The translations under genes were made by a program, and so were the position numbers. From Atriophallophorus winterbourni (lineage: Eukaryota > Platyhelminthes > Trematoda > Plagiorchiida > Microphallidae), in the NCBI GenBank assembly GCA_013407085.1, contig JACCGJ010018281.1, forward strand, positions 1 through 64,000: 64,000 bases of DNA, written 5' to 3'. The stretch's first letter is position 1. The number at the start of each line of letters is the position of its first letter. Below the pieces are notes generated by a model. That model was given only the letters and a program-made list of their open reading frames with translations, was not told the DNA's origin and did no database searches. Of this stretch, positions 23,212 to 35,099 are shown piece by piece.

Positions 23212-26200
23212 GCTGTTGTTGTTGTTGACTAATTCGGTCGATATTGATCATGGATGTACATCATAATCGCATGATTTTTCCATGTTCCACAGCTTTTCGA
23301 ATGACTAAACAGTCCGATTCGTGAGGAACAATCTCTCCACAGCGCTTGCATCGATTGGCAGAACTCGGTTGTATTGCATCAATTGCACGCTGGCGGCGTG
23401 ATCTGCGTTCAGCAGCCCAGAGGTGCATCTGCTCCTCCCCAGCTTGCAGACCACGCGTTACACAATGCCTTCAATGTGAGCGGTCAAGAGCAAGTTCTTC
23501 CCAGCTCGCGTGGTCAATGTCAAGAGCTTTCATATCTATTTGAAAATATTGAAGACCGATCGGGAGTCCATATTCATGAAAATAAAGTTTGCAACCATAG
23601 AGTAGATCTTTTCGGAATACGACCATTTTCCATTCTATAGACATGACCAAGCCACCGCAGGCGGCGCTATCGTGATAGGGTGAACATGCTCTGTAGACCA
23701 ATTTGAAAGCACTTCAGCATTAGTCACTCTGTCCATCCACGATATGTTCAAGATACGACGGATGCTTCGTAGATGAAAAGCATTCAGCTTCCGTTCGTGT
23801 CTTGCGTGGGTGGCCCAGGTTTCACTGCCTTATAGTCAAACATTTAGTACGCACGCGATGTATACCATCATCTTTGTCTTTACAGTCAGCTTGCGGTTAC
23901 CCCAAACACGAGAGTTCAACCGGGACAAAAGCACAGCTGCTCTGCCAACACGCTTTTCAATCTCCGTGTCTAGCGAGCGGTTATCCGCAATGGTTGAATC
24001 AAGGACTTTGGTCTTGCTCATGCTGATTATTAGACCAAAGTCTTTGCATGCCGACGAAAAACAGTCAATTAGCGACTGGAGCTTCTTTTGAGAGTGAGAA
24101 ATAAAGGCTGCATCGTCGGAAATCAGCTGGTCAGAGATTATCACATTCCGTGCTTTGGTTTGTGCTCTCAACAGGTTCAGGTTGAAAATCTTGACATCAC
24201 TCCGCGGGCGTATGTAAATTCCTAGTGTTCTCGTCTTAAAAGCGTGCCTCAGAAGCAGAGCAAAGAAAATGCCGAACAGCGTGGGAGCAAGAACACACCA
24301 TTGACGACTCGGCGAATTTCAAAGTCTTCTGACCTGAAACTGTTTAAACGGAATGAAACATTCATGCCCGAGTGGAATAAAATAACAAGTTTGAGCAGGC
24401 TTGCGGGCAGCCTATCAGATCAAGCATTTCGAAAAGAACCACTCTGTTGACTTAGTCGAATGCATTCGTTAAATCAATAACGACATGGCATATGTTTTTC
24501 CGGACAATTTTCTTGAAGTTGTCTCAGGAAGAATATCATCACAGCGGTTGATCCTCTCAAGCGGAAGCCACATGAAGATTCGGAGTCAATAAGCTAAAGC
24601 TTTTAGCCCGGTCTGAAAGATTTAAAAAAAACAACTTGCATACTACATTCAAAATGGAGATTCCTCAGTAATTGTTTCAGTCGCCCTGATCATCCATATT
24701 CTTGAATTTCGTGTCTGACATCTTATGTGGGACGCACTCCCCATTCGCTAAGCCATATTGAGCTCATCAAGTGTATGGAGAGTATCTTGATATTCAATGG
24801 TTGGCAAACGCTCGACATTTTCTGGTAAATGCGGTAAAGCCGTACTGTCCCTAGGGTAGAGAGAGGAAACGTGCTCTGCCCATCTTCTCATCTGCTGAGT
24901 TTTGTCGACAATCGTGTTACCAGATACAGACTTAATGGGAGACGTTTTAAGTTTGTTTGGACCGATGGCTCTCTTGATCCCATCATACATACAGTGAAAA
25001 TTTCCAGTATCCACAGCGTTTTAAATACTTAGGCTAATTTCAGTCTAATAGTCATTTGCAAATCTTGCAGACTGTTGGACCTTATTTATAGCTGCTCTTA
25101 GAAGTCGTAAATTTTCATCTGTTGGCATACTTTTTAACTTCAAGAATAGTGGCCGTTTTTGAACTACACAGCAGTCATCGAACCAGTCGCTCGTTTGAGC
25201 TTTCTTCGGACCGAAAGTAGAAAGTGCGACTCGGCATATGCAGCTTTTGATCTATTCCGAGTTTTCTGAAGCCGATTCGAGTATGGTTGTCTCGTTGAAC
25301 TCGGCTGTGAAGGCTTTTGCAAATCACGCGGATAGATTAGGTTCAAACATGCGAGTGAAGTCTATCCTAGGCTTAGCAGACGATTTGGTGCGGTGAAATC
25401 TCGTGTGGGGAAGCTTCAGTTGTGCACAAACCACTGAATGATCAGTGTCGCATTATGCGCTTTGATATGATCTGGTAAGAAGCACGCTTCCCATATTAGT
25501 GCGCCTAACAAGAATAAGATCAAGATGATGCTAATTCTTAGAGCGAGGATGTTTCCAAGAGACTTTATGTTGTGGTTTTGTTTGAAAGAATGTGTTACTG
25601 ACACGAAGATTGAAATGTGTGCACATTTCTAAAAAGGCGTTGTCCATTTTCGTTGGTTTACCTACACCTAACCTTCAGAGACATTTTAATCAAGATTAGT
25701 AATCTGGCATTAAAATCACCCAATACCACTACACAGATTTCTTGTGGCACAATTTGAGGACTGTTTTGAGGTTATGATAATAACGTCTTTTTTTGCAAGC
25801 GTCGCGTGGACCAATGTAACGGTACCAGTAATGCACTTCAGATTTAGAGTCCAAATGCGTTCGCTCCCGCTGCCGCTCAGTTCTGCTGCTTTTAGTAGGC
25901 TATTTCGCATGGCGAACCCGTCTCCATGCGGTCGAGGCTCATCAGAACCCCTTCCTTTCCAGAAATGTGTATTCTCTTTCTGTTAACATACTAGTGTCTG
26001 GTGATCGCGTCTCTTGCAGGACAGGCACGTCGACCTTCAGCCGTTTTAGCTCATTGTAAATCACAGCTGATAGTCGAGACGTCGTCATGAAATCCCGGAA
26101 ACATGGACCCGACGTTCCAGGTTCCTAGTTTCAGCACTGACCTTTGTTGTTCTGCAATTCTTTTCGCTGGTGATTTCTAATCCCCATGCACTCAATAAGG

Positions 26201-26900
26201 ATAGCAAACCGTGTCGAGACGGTACATTTTTGACTGGGGGCAACTCAACTTGACCAACGAGACCTAGAAATCTCTCCCACCCTCGGAAGCAGCCCCAGGG
26301 CGGAGGTCTACGCCAGTCGAGTTATAGCTTTTAACCGGTATCTGCTGCTTTCCGGGTTATTATACGTAGACGCGGAATGGAGTGTCCTCTTCATTGGTGT
26401 GTTGTGATGTACGCCAGGGCAGTTCAATATGGAGAACTAGCCATTTTCCATGCAGCAAGAGTTCCCTCTCTACGGCTTCACCGGAACCAAAGGAACAGCT
26501 AGGCTGATACGTTTGGACAACAATACCGTCGCAGGTGTTGGCTGGACGAAGTTGAATAAAACGTCAGACTGCCAAACGGGACTCCGGACTTTTCCTCGAG
26601 TTTGACTCATGAATCCTTTTCCATGAATGCTGTAGCTACAAGGCAGTGGATGTTTGAGAGAAGGGTTTTCCTTCACCTAGGTGGACCGCCTTCATAGACT
26701 TACGAGCTCCACCTGTCCGGAGCATGCTGGTTTTAAGGCGCTAGTCGGCCGCTTTCGCCCTTTCTCCTGTCAGTAGAAGCAATTCCGCCGGGTCACAAAG
26801 GACTACGAATGCAGACCAGGAGCTGGACGTGGTTGTCAGAGGCTGTGAGACGCGCGTCATTTGAGCATTTTTGGAATTGAGAGCTTATCTCTAAAACCGC
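23212..26900 (-). mobile_element. RTE-type LINE, near-complete degenerate copy
   Basis: Read on the minus strand from 26900, a G+C-rich 5' region of about 700 bases leads into an APE-type endonuclease that opens with GTWNVGSM near 26130 and has the LQET motif near 26050. A linker follows (25014-24748: IKRAIGPNKLKTSPIKS, MRRWAEHVSSLY). Next come RT motifs: GIYIRPRSDVKIFNLNLL near 24200, a DD dyad in LISDDAAFISHSQKKL, then KTKV, SLDTEIEKRVGRAAVLLSRL and LTVKTKMMVY. The C-terminal block DMKALDIDHASWEELALDRSH follows at about 23480. Last are a Cys/His knuckle region and a (CAA)-rich tail at 23212-23230. Many frameshifts and stops break it, so it is inactive. It is the reference for the truncated RTE copies elsewhere in the window. 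Confidence 0.88.
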
Positions 26901-26929
26901 TCCCCCCGTGATAACCTTGGAACCATTCA

Positions 26930-27200
26930 AGATAATTCAGGGTATTAATGATCTAAAAAGCAAAAAACTTAACAATAACCATTGGATGGTAGAAATTTAA
27001 AAACATTACGTTATAAAAACTAGATAAGCGGTTAGATTACATAGTATATAAATATTTGAGAAACGAATAATTCAAAAAATCGTCTAATCCCGTTTTAAAG
27101 TCATGAAAGCTAGTGTTATGAGCAACGGTAGAAGGTAAACCGTTCCAAGTAAATCAGACACGGACGGAATAAAAATATATGAATAATTTATAAACATGTA
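26930..27200 (-). mobile_element. LINE 3' end fragment (CR1-like)
   Basis: The plus strand shows AACAATAACCATTGGATGG, then ATTCAAAAAATCGTC and CCGTTCCAAGTAAATCAGAC. The layout resembles the complement of CR1 3' ends elsewhere, where the last coding block encodes SVR-CFTWN-LP. It is heavily decayed. Confidence 0.45.
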
Positions 27201-27281
27201 ATGTCACGTATAGTCCTGTTGAATACACAGGTGTCATGAAATCGCTATGCAACACATACGTGTCTGATTTTCAAATAAATG

Positions 27282-27282
27282 T

Positions 27283-27315
<33 letters not shown>

Positions 27316-27325
27316 TTATATTCTC
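27282..27325. repeat. (TA)n dinucleotide repeat
   Basis: A run of TA dinucleotides with one AAT break. Confidence 0.9.
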
Positions 27326-27559
27326 AATCTTATATAGATATAGTGCCGTTCAACTGAAACAATGAATTGAAAAAAGCGGGTCGGGGTAAAAATTGGGTAG
27401 AAACAGTGAGCAAAGAACACAGTGAAAAGAGAACAGTGGATAATTTTTTTGTCCATTTGCACACGTCATTTTAAGAAAATTTTTTCAATATAGTTTTTAA
27501 ACGATAGGAAAATGTTAGGGAATAATAGAGATGATGCACTCTTTCCATTGATGCCGGTT

Positions 27560-28035
27560 CATTACTATCGTTGCCAATGTTTCGAGCCATACACTCTCAC
27601 CTTCTCCTGCACCCCATCCAGGCAAGCGCGCTCGCCCGACCCGGGCTAAACCAGGAGTGAGCCTTTTCAAGCCACTCTTTCATGTTAGTGGCTGACCACC
27701 AGCCACTTTTTTCCAGTCTGTACCAGCTGACGCAAAAGCGATCGGCGTGGTAACCGTTCGTGTTTCATTCGCAGGACGTGCCCCAACCAGCGGAGACGAC
27801 GTCGGTAATGGCTGTCTTAAGGCTAGTGCCGTTGATTCCTAAGACGCGGAGCATGACCTCAGAGTTCCAAACGTGGTGTTGCTACCGTACGTGAGCAATC
27901 CATCGCAGACAACGTTGTTCGAACACCTCAAGCCTCCTAACATCTTCTGCGCGAACTGTCCAACATTCACTCCCGTATAGCAATACTGTCCTTACCGAGG
28001 TCGAGTACATCCTTCCTTTAATATGCAAACTCAAA
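27560..28035 (-). mobile_element. Second RTE-like LINE family, C-terminal fragment
   Basis: The minus strand, in two or three shifted frames, encodes GSECWTVRAEDVRRLEVFEQRCLRW near 27960-27890, then an EVMLRVLGI block, a WGTSCE block, and SWYRLEKSGWWSATNMK near 27700. This is the post-RT region of the ECW-x-EDVRRLEVF type of RTE seen in trematodes. Its sequence differs from the RTE copies with the CAACAACAA tail. Stops are frequent, so it is inactive. Confidence 0.75.
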
Positions 28036-28089
28036 TCTCGTCTCTTCCGGAGGCACTTAATTTTAGTGAATTAGAAGAAGAAGACTATA

Positions 28090-29755
28090 AAAGATACGGT
28101 ACTTATAAGTAGTATCGATAAACGAAATATGTCGATAATTTATGTCCTAAATCTTCATATTTCTTTTGTGCTCCAAACTCTGAAGGTGATACTTTTATTT
28201 GCGATTACCTCTCCTTTATTCTTTTTCTATATGCTTATCTGCTATACCTCAGCTATCCTAAACCTTTTGTCTCATAAACACGATTAATGCTGAGATTCGA
28301 TTTGCTTTGCCGCTTAAATTAAGTTCTCAAATGCATTAGATGAAATTAAAACGTCATTAGAAGAGATATGCTTGTTTTTATTTTCGAAGAAATATGTGTG
28401 GTATTTGCGTTCTTTGTGGCGAGTGAATGAAGCTCCATGTAACAGTCTCAAGCGATAATCATGTTCACCCAGGAATCCTACAACAGAAGAGTAAGTCGAT
28501 TGTCCAAACAATTTACTCTCAAGACAAATAACGAAATATATTCCTATCTGATATAAACAAATCAAGCACACACAACACTGTCATAAAACATGCCTCTCCC
28601 GGGTTTCACTTAGATCTGACTTGTCAATCGGTTTCAAACCAGCCGGTATGGTTCATGCCCTCCCGATACAGGCTCATTTGACCGACCAAGATGACATTCA
28701 TTTTGCTTGGTCGCGGTTGAAGCTCACCATCTTTCTATGCTTACAAAAATATTGCCGCTAAAGCGCTCCAAATTCAAATATTACGAAACCAGAATAATCA
28801 CGGGTTCACAATTGTTGACATTGGTCAATTCGGCCCTTGATGTTGGCGCTCCTGGTGTTGTGCCGAAGGGCGGTGTTCTGCGTATCATTCGGAAGCTTGT
28901 GAGTAGCACTAAACTCTTATACACTTCGCGTCACAATGGAAGGTCTGTTTGATGTACCTTATTCACAACCAGTGCACAACTTGATTTGTTAACCAATAAA
29001 TGTCAACGGACACTGAAAAGTAATCCTACAATAACATATTCCGTCCCCCTAAAATCATCAATTCTCAGTTCTGTTTGTGTTGAACAACAAACCATCAAAT
29101 TTACGCAGCCGATAATGTGAACTCGTTCTACAAAGGTTTCACACAAATTTCCGAAGAAATCGTTTTGGTTCTTGTTGGTATCGCTTGGAACAATCTCTCT
29201 CAATACATTGTATCATCGGTACATCATGGAAATTGGAACTATAATGCAATCTTGTGTGCGATAACAATAGGTGTAATATTATATATTTAAACGCTTATCT
29301 AGTTTATGGCAACAGAGAGTCCTTTCAAAATATCATCCACAATTCTGTTAACACTTTATACCCTACGTAATTTTTACATAACTGTAGAAAAAAAATGTAA
29401 TGAGTAGCTGTGTACCAGGTTAATGCCCTACATGTTGAAATGCCTCTAGATATCCAACGGTGGAACAGGGTGACTAAGGATTTCACACGCTAAATGATTT
29501 TAACTCCCAAATTTTACTCAATTGCAGTTTCAGTATCAGTATCATGTACCACAGAGCTATTGTCGACCGAGTTGAAACGAGCGCTCAGATTGTTTTAAAG
29601 ATGTGCTTTTAAGAACTCGCCACTTTTACAATTGCTTCACTAGTGTGTGTATTTGTGTACGGAGGATGAGAGAGAGGTATAATCACAGGGAAGTGAGAGA
29701 GTTTCACATTTTTCGTGTCTAATCGATTGTAAAGATAATAAGCAGCTTTGCAAAC
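28090..29755. other. No gene recognised
   Basis: About 1.7 kb with short motif-free open frames only (28314-28571 minus, 28707-28952 plus, 29003-29203 minus). No repeat relation to the rest of the window was noticed. Confidence 0.45.
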
Positions 29756-29761
29756 AGGTCA

Positions 29762-30005
29762 AACTAAGACAAGTTGCACGTGTATGCCACTGTTGGATAA
29801 GGTTGGTACGACAAAGCTGTTCAATAAAATGTGTCCACACTCATGTCAATGGGTTTTAAACACTAGACCATGAACGAGAAAGCTCATTTGCATGCATTTC
29901 AATTACACATCCCACGACTGGTTTCGTGCTGTTTGCACTGATCAGGTAGCGAGAGTGTGATCAGGATCCACATGCGCTTGAAACAGTAGAAAAACGGTAA
30001 TCAAG
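29762..30005 (-). repeat. 240-bp repeat family, diverged fragments (reverse)
   Basis: CACGTGTATGCCACTGTTGG at 29777 and the CGACTGGTTTCGTGCTGTTTGC block with GATCAGGTAGCGAGAG at 29925-29970 match the outer and inner halves of the reverse-oriented unit. They are separated by unrelated sequence and strongly diverged. Confidence 0.5.
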
Positions 30006-30027
30006 TAACGCTTGTACGCCACTGATA

Positions 30028-30750
30028 ATGATGAGAATTTCGTCGAATTGCCAAACGAACAAATCTTTTGAGAACATCGAAATGGTCATCGAGTTGTCTG
30101 CTTCATGGGATATACCAGTTAACTTTACAGAAAGTTATTTCTTGTCTATTGCCATTGAGAAGCTTGAGGCTTCTGGACCAGATGATATACTTGAGATAAA
30201 TGGGGCACCGAAAGTTCGTAATTTAGGTTTAGAGGATTCAGTGGACTTTAATTGGGCTGATCAATGCGCAGCTGCTGCAAAACGCGCAATGAGAGTGCTA
30301 ATTTTCCTTCGATCAGTTTTTTCCTGCTGGTTTCCTGATATTTTCATACCATTGTACAAAGCAGTCGTGAGATTACATCTCGAGTATTGCGTTGAAGCAT
30401 GGCCACCTAAATGAAAATAAAGATATTGAAGAACTTGAATGTGTTCAGTGCCTAGCTACTTGTATGACTGGAGAGCAATCGGCTAGGTCGCATTGAGGAA
30501 CAATTACTGACTCTAGATCTCTTCTCACTGAAAAGAATGCGGCTACGTGATGACCAGATTGAAACCTTCAAAATCATGACAGGTTTCAGTACTGTTCATC
30601 CAAGGGATATGTGAGCTCTCGCACCAAGTGTGGGTACACGAGGTCATCCAAGCGACATGCTAGGTCTAATGTTCGTAAGTATTTGTTTAGTGTGTTCCAT
30701 TTCTGTAAGGGGTTTCAAGAAGAGACTGTGGCCTTTATTATCTCATGATT
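30028..30750 (+). mobile_element. CR1-like LINE (a fourth lineage), RT thumb and C-terminus
   Basis: The open frame to 30414 encodes a connection-domain block: NLGLEDSVDFNWADQC, AAKRAMRVLIFLRSVF, then PLYKAVVRLHLEYCVEAW. After that stop, shifted frames give an EELE-VQ--AT-MT-GL-RLGR-IEEQ like block and DQIETFKIMTGFSTVHP. This is the LINE thumb and C-terminal layout (LG--VD-SL-FN-HC--AAK-A), clearly different from subfamilies A to C here. The palm is missing. Confidence 0.8.
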
Positions 30751-30759
30751 TTTATCTAT

Positions 30760-32225
30760 AATTAATTAGTTGTTATGATCTTCGTGATGTCTTTGAAACT
30801 CAATAATTCCTTTTCTAACCTATTGGTGAATTGAGAATTCAAGATGACTATCATAAACGGAAGAAATTTGGTGGGCGATCTTCTCTGACATACCACTGAA
30901 AGAAATCTGGTCGCTCGATTGACCGTCTGATTGCGAATCTGAAGTCAATGAATATCGACGGCACACTGTTTGAATGGTCTGAAGATTTTCTCTTTCTAGG
31001 GATGTATCGGATTTGTATGAACAACGCATTTTCTGAGCCTAGAGATTAATAATAATTCATTCTTGGTGACCCAGGCATGAAATACCTGATCAAGTTATCA
31101 AAATGTGTAAAGCAAAATAATGGGGACTTTCAAATCAATAAAAATTGCCCTCATTGGAAATGGCAGCCACCATTGATTTGAAAAAGTTTTAAGATATTCC
31201 ATAATAATGAAACTTCATTCAGATAGAATATCCAAACGAGAGAATAAGTGTGCAAGAGGATGAGAACAAAAAATGTACGTAGAAAATAAAGCAAATGATT
31301 AGATTGGTTTGCCGTAGAAAAATGATTGAAAAGCATTATTTTCAACATTGAAATTGTCTTCAATCAAATAATGGGTAATGCGAGGTAGTCAGTTATTTGA
31401 ACGTCATATAATTTGTGGAAACTGAAAGAAATGGCTCGAATGAGGTTAGATATATTTTGCACCAGGGCAGAATTAGAGCACTTTTGGGTAGAATGATTAA
31501 CATTCCCGAATTCTAGGGAATTGGAGGCAAGATCAGTCCACCGATTGCATTGAATCCGTTTCGTTAAAGGACCCGCGGATGTCGTACGTCGCTGGTGAAA
31601 TCTTCCAGCCATTAAAACTGCGAGTTCTCAGGTAGATTGACTGAAAATGAATGAAACACATTCTCTTTACCAGCATGGTGAGAGTTCATCAGGATAGAAT
31701 TTTCAAAAATAGAAAAGCACAGTTATAAATAGATAATAAAGGCATAATCAATTTATTTTGATGTTCAGGAATTTTGTTTTTATATCAGTTCAGTTCAGTT
31801 TCAGAGGACAGTGAGCGGCTAACGAGACAATCGAACGTCCAAAATCCCTTTCGATGGAAAGCAGTAGAAGGACTGGATTGTTTTGATCGAGATAAATATG
31901 TATGAAGTATGAAAGGGGTCTACAATACACATTACGACTTTGTTTTAATGAAACATGCTTACACCCTAAGCAACATGACACCAATGCACAGTTGTAAATA
32001 TATATCGGTAAAATTATTTATTAATGTTTTGGAATTTTTTATGGTAAATGTGTTTACAACAGACACTGGATAAAGGAAATGAGGATATTTATATTATGAG
32101 TAAAACAAGATAGAAGGAGTATAGATGAAGTGCTACAATTACCAGGTTTTAATGAAACATGCAGAGAACATAGGCAACCTGACAGTATTGCACATTTATA
32201 AATTGATAATTATTAATCCTATTTT
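30760..32225. other. No gene recognised
   Basis: About 1.5 kb without recognisable content. Several 64-82-codon minus frames (for example 31364-31612) have no motif. Confidence 0.4.
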
Positions 32226-32227
32226 TT

Positions 32228-32634
32228 AAAACAAAGTTATAATTTTATGGCACTGTTATAAAGGGTTCTTAAAAAAATACGATGGTCAAGAACAGAATCA
32301 CAAAGTGATTCCTGGCCAAGCAACCAGGTGTTCATAAACGACCAATGTTTTGTGAAGCTCACATTCCCACCCCTTACAATACACTTACGGTTTCTGGCTG
32401 TTTCCCATCATCAGGTAAAGACAATAAGATCAGGTTGAATGAGCTTTGAAACAGTGGTAATGTGTTTAACAAAGTTATACATGTATGCCACTGTTATATA
32501 GGGTTCTCACAAAGAAATACGATGTTCAAACTCAGAATCACGATGTGATTCCTTGCCAAGCGCTCGTTTATAAGAGACCAATATATTGTCGTGCTCACAT
32601 CCCTTCGCTTACAAGTGAGGGTTAGGGATTCCTA
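32228..32634 (-). repeat. 240-bp repeat array, reverse (about 1.6 units)
   Basis: Two successive units start with CACTGTTATAAAGGG at 32251 and CACTGTTATATAGGG at 32489, a period of 238 bases. Each continues through the CAGAATCAC-GTGATTCCT box, the GACCAAT box and the CTCACAT-CCC box. Together with the forward array at 33495-34005 it flanks the 860-bp core as a long inverted repeat. Confidence 0.85.
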
Positions 32635-32635
32635 G

Positions 32636-33492
32636 TCTTGCGTTTGAACGTATGGTGATTTTCTGTCTGACACTATAAAGCTCTTGATTGACGTTATTCA
32701 CTAGTGCACTTCGAGCACACTAGCTTATCTAATACAAGATGACAATGATGTAGTAGAGCACAATGTTGATATCATAAGGTTGCGAAATTTATAGGAAGAA
32801 GCAAATTTGGGTTTTTGTTCTAAGTGAGTCTTAAACGTTTGGAATATTTGGAAAATGGTCCCAATGACGGCAAACAGCCAAACTGCAAACTCTCTCTTCC
32901 ATGTCATTTAAGTTATTTACCTGTACGTATTACATGAGCAAAATTCCTTGGTGTGCTTGAGTGTGTGATTGGAAGCAGTCAGAATAGACAATTTTATTAA
33001 GCGATCTTTGCAATTCATCAAGGAATCAAATATCCGAAAGACAAACTGCATTGGCAATTAAATTATTTCACGAGTAGTATCTAGTGAGCATATTTACTGT
33101 CCATGTTATATGTGTGTTTCCTTTATTACACCGAGTTTACGGTTGCAAGTTCGCGTTTTTGTATGAGGATTTCGCGTATGAATCTGACGTCAAATGCGGC
33201 TTGTATAGAGTTCATGTTAGTATGCTGTTCACCGAAGCTTTTGGAGCAATATGTGCTGCCAATTTATCGTTTACTGCCGAAATCGATCCAGAGTTTTGTT
33301 CTCCCATAAAGTATTTTTCCAGTTCAGGATCGTTATGACACATAGGTCGAATTCAAATCTCAGGACAGATTTTGATATTTGAGGTCGAAGCCCATTGTAA
33401 GACAATGATTTGGCCGACTTATCTACTTAACCTAAGTTGAGAGTAAATCATAATTAAGAACGATTAACTAGCCTTTGCATGCTTTGATGTAA
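32636..33492 (+). repeat. 860-bp core repeat, copy 2
   Basis: This is the inverted full-length partner of 5939-6798. It contains a 68-codon open frame at 33103-33309 (MLYVCFLYYTEFTVASS onward) of exactly the same length as the frame at 6314-6108 in copy 1. The two translations differ at about 19 of 68 residues, and most base differences change the amino acid, so the frame looks unconstrained. No transposase or integrase motif is present. Reverse 240-bp units precede it and forward units follow it. Confidence 0.8.
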
Positions 33493-33494
33493 AA

Positions 33495-34005
33495 TCGATT
33501 TCATTGAGCATTGAAACAATGGTAATGGGAATCTGTATATCAAAATATTGGTTCGGTGTAACAACTTTATATAACATTGGCATAAAGTATAATTTTGTTT
33601 ATTGCTTTACCACTGTTTCAATGCTCACTGTAACTGAACTTAGTGTCTACACCTGATGATGGTGAGCAGCCAGAAAACGGTAGTGTTGTGTAAGTGTTGC
33701 AAATAAAGCACCACAATACATTGGTCTTTCAAAAACGCTTCGAGTTCTTGGCCACATATCACAATGTGTTCTGTATTTGAACAGGGTGATTCTTTGTAAT
33801 GGCTTTATATAACAGTGGTATACATGTATTTTTGTATACCTCTTAAGCAATATTTCAAGGCTCACTAAACCGGATCTTACTCACCAGAAGACCTCAAACA
33901 GCGAGAAACCGGTAGAAGTGTGTAAGCGACGGAGATATAAGCGCCTCTAGCGATTGGCTAGTAATCACTTTGTGATTCTGTATTTGAACATCGTGATTCT
34001 TTGTC
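33495..34005 (+). repeat. 240-bp repeat array, forward (about 2 units)
   Basis: After a short reverse scrap (GAGCATTGAAACAATGG), two forward units follow. Their GCTCACTG and GCTCACTA boxes lie at about 33620 and 33862, a period near 242. Each continues with the GAAACCGGTAG-type, CACTTTGTGATTCTGTATTTG and GTGATTCTTTGT boxes. The array stops where CR1 sequence begins at about 34005. Confidence 0.85.
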
Positions 34006-35096
34006 TTCTACCGTGTGTGGTTAACGAATTATAGTGGATTATTTGCAAAATGACGAAATTACGAGTTCCAAAGCAGCCACATCGACCCGCATCACGAGAT
34101 CCAACATACGCATAAAAAATCGATCGATCAAGCTGTGACAGCGACATGGAACCAACTTGACCTTAGTGCGAACGCACAACAATGGTCACGGCCGGCCCAG
34201 CTGATTGGACGAATCTCGATATGCAAAATTGTCCCGAGGTCACGTCCAAAGCATGTGAACAACCGGTGAGTCCCATGGCGGGTAAAGTCATAACGTGTTT
34301 TCTGTGTATGGGTAAAATCCATGGTAAATTTGACCGTAATTTAGTCCCAGATTAGATAGTATTAATAAATAATGATAAGGTTCTAGGCGCCTGTTGTGTC
34401 TGCGTTCGTTGCAGAGCTAAATCCTTGCACGGTGCCGATACTTTTGAAGTCAAATTAAAAAATAGATTGGCCAGTTTCGAGTTGAGCCTTCGACGTGTGG
34501 AGGAAATATTGACAAATCATGTGAGCACTCAAGTGATCACTGAAATAAACCATCACATCAATACAACGATTTCGGTGCCACCACCGAAGGAATCTGAATC
34601 TAAGGCTAGTGGTGTGCCAAAAAGAAAACAGGGTTAATCCCGTTTTGGAATCAGTTGTAGGAAAGTCTTACAGAGAAATACTTTTAAGGTCGACCTCAGC
34701 TGTACACTCCAAAATTGCTTTACCTAAATCACAAAGTCAAGCCCCAATTGCTTTAAATTTGAAAAGATCTGACTTTCCGGTAGGCGAAAAGAACTCTCCA
34801 TACGTGATATGTACAAACGTTAGCAAGTCCCAAGAACGCCTGTTTGATGGCAAACAGAAACACGACGTAGAGAAATGGACTCCACTTTGCCAGTAATGCA
34901 AATTGAACATGTAATCGCAGATAAAGTGAATAGTCTAACACGCCACTCAACTTCAACTCATATTGGTCAACCTAGCTTTCTCAAGGTAACACTGAAATGC
35001 AAGGCTGATATCGAGAACGTATTGCTGAATGCGTACCTACTCAAGACAGATCCCGACTCAAACTGCCACATATATCCCGATGTTAGTGAAAGTTAA
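34005..35096 (+). mobile_element. CR1-type LINE, ORF1 region (subfamily B-like)
   Basis: The 5' block GTGTGTGGTTAACGA and the ORF1 start (ATGACGAAATTACGAGTTCC at about 34050) are shared with copies at 43.88 kb (minus) and 54.0 kb. The translation gives a PHD-like Cys-rich finger (ITCFLCMGKIHGKFDRN, then CCVCVRCRAKSLHGA). A helical stretch follows (34440-34560), then after frameshifts the second ORF1 domain (VICTNVSKSQERLF at about 34810, FLKVTLKCKADIENVLLNAY at about 34980). It ends at 35096 before ORF2. ORF1 proteins of this kind bind the element's RNA. Four or more frame breaks make it inactive. Confidence 0.82.
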
Positions 35097-35099
35097 TTA

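Noticed and set aside
33103..33309. 68-codon open frame conserved in length in both 860-bp core copies
   Set aside because: Comparing the two copies, most nucleotide differences alter the amino acid and few are silent, the opposite of purifying selection. No motif is present. Chance persistence of an open frame is enough.
33600..33760. Hammerhead-ribozyme-like core (CTGATGA ... GAAA) in the 240-bp repeat, reminiscent of ribozyme-bearing satellites in schistosomes
   Set aside because: The unit has CTGATGA, a very short possible stem II, GAAA, and a hairpin closing at GGTC, but the bases before CTGATGA (CCAC) do not pair with those after GGTC, so stem I is absent. Several copies also change CTGATGA to CATGATGA or TTGATGA. 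A covariance-model search on a genome-wide consensus would settle it.
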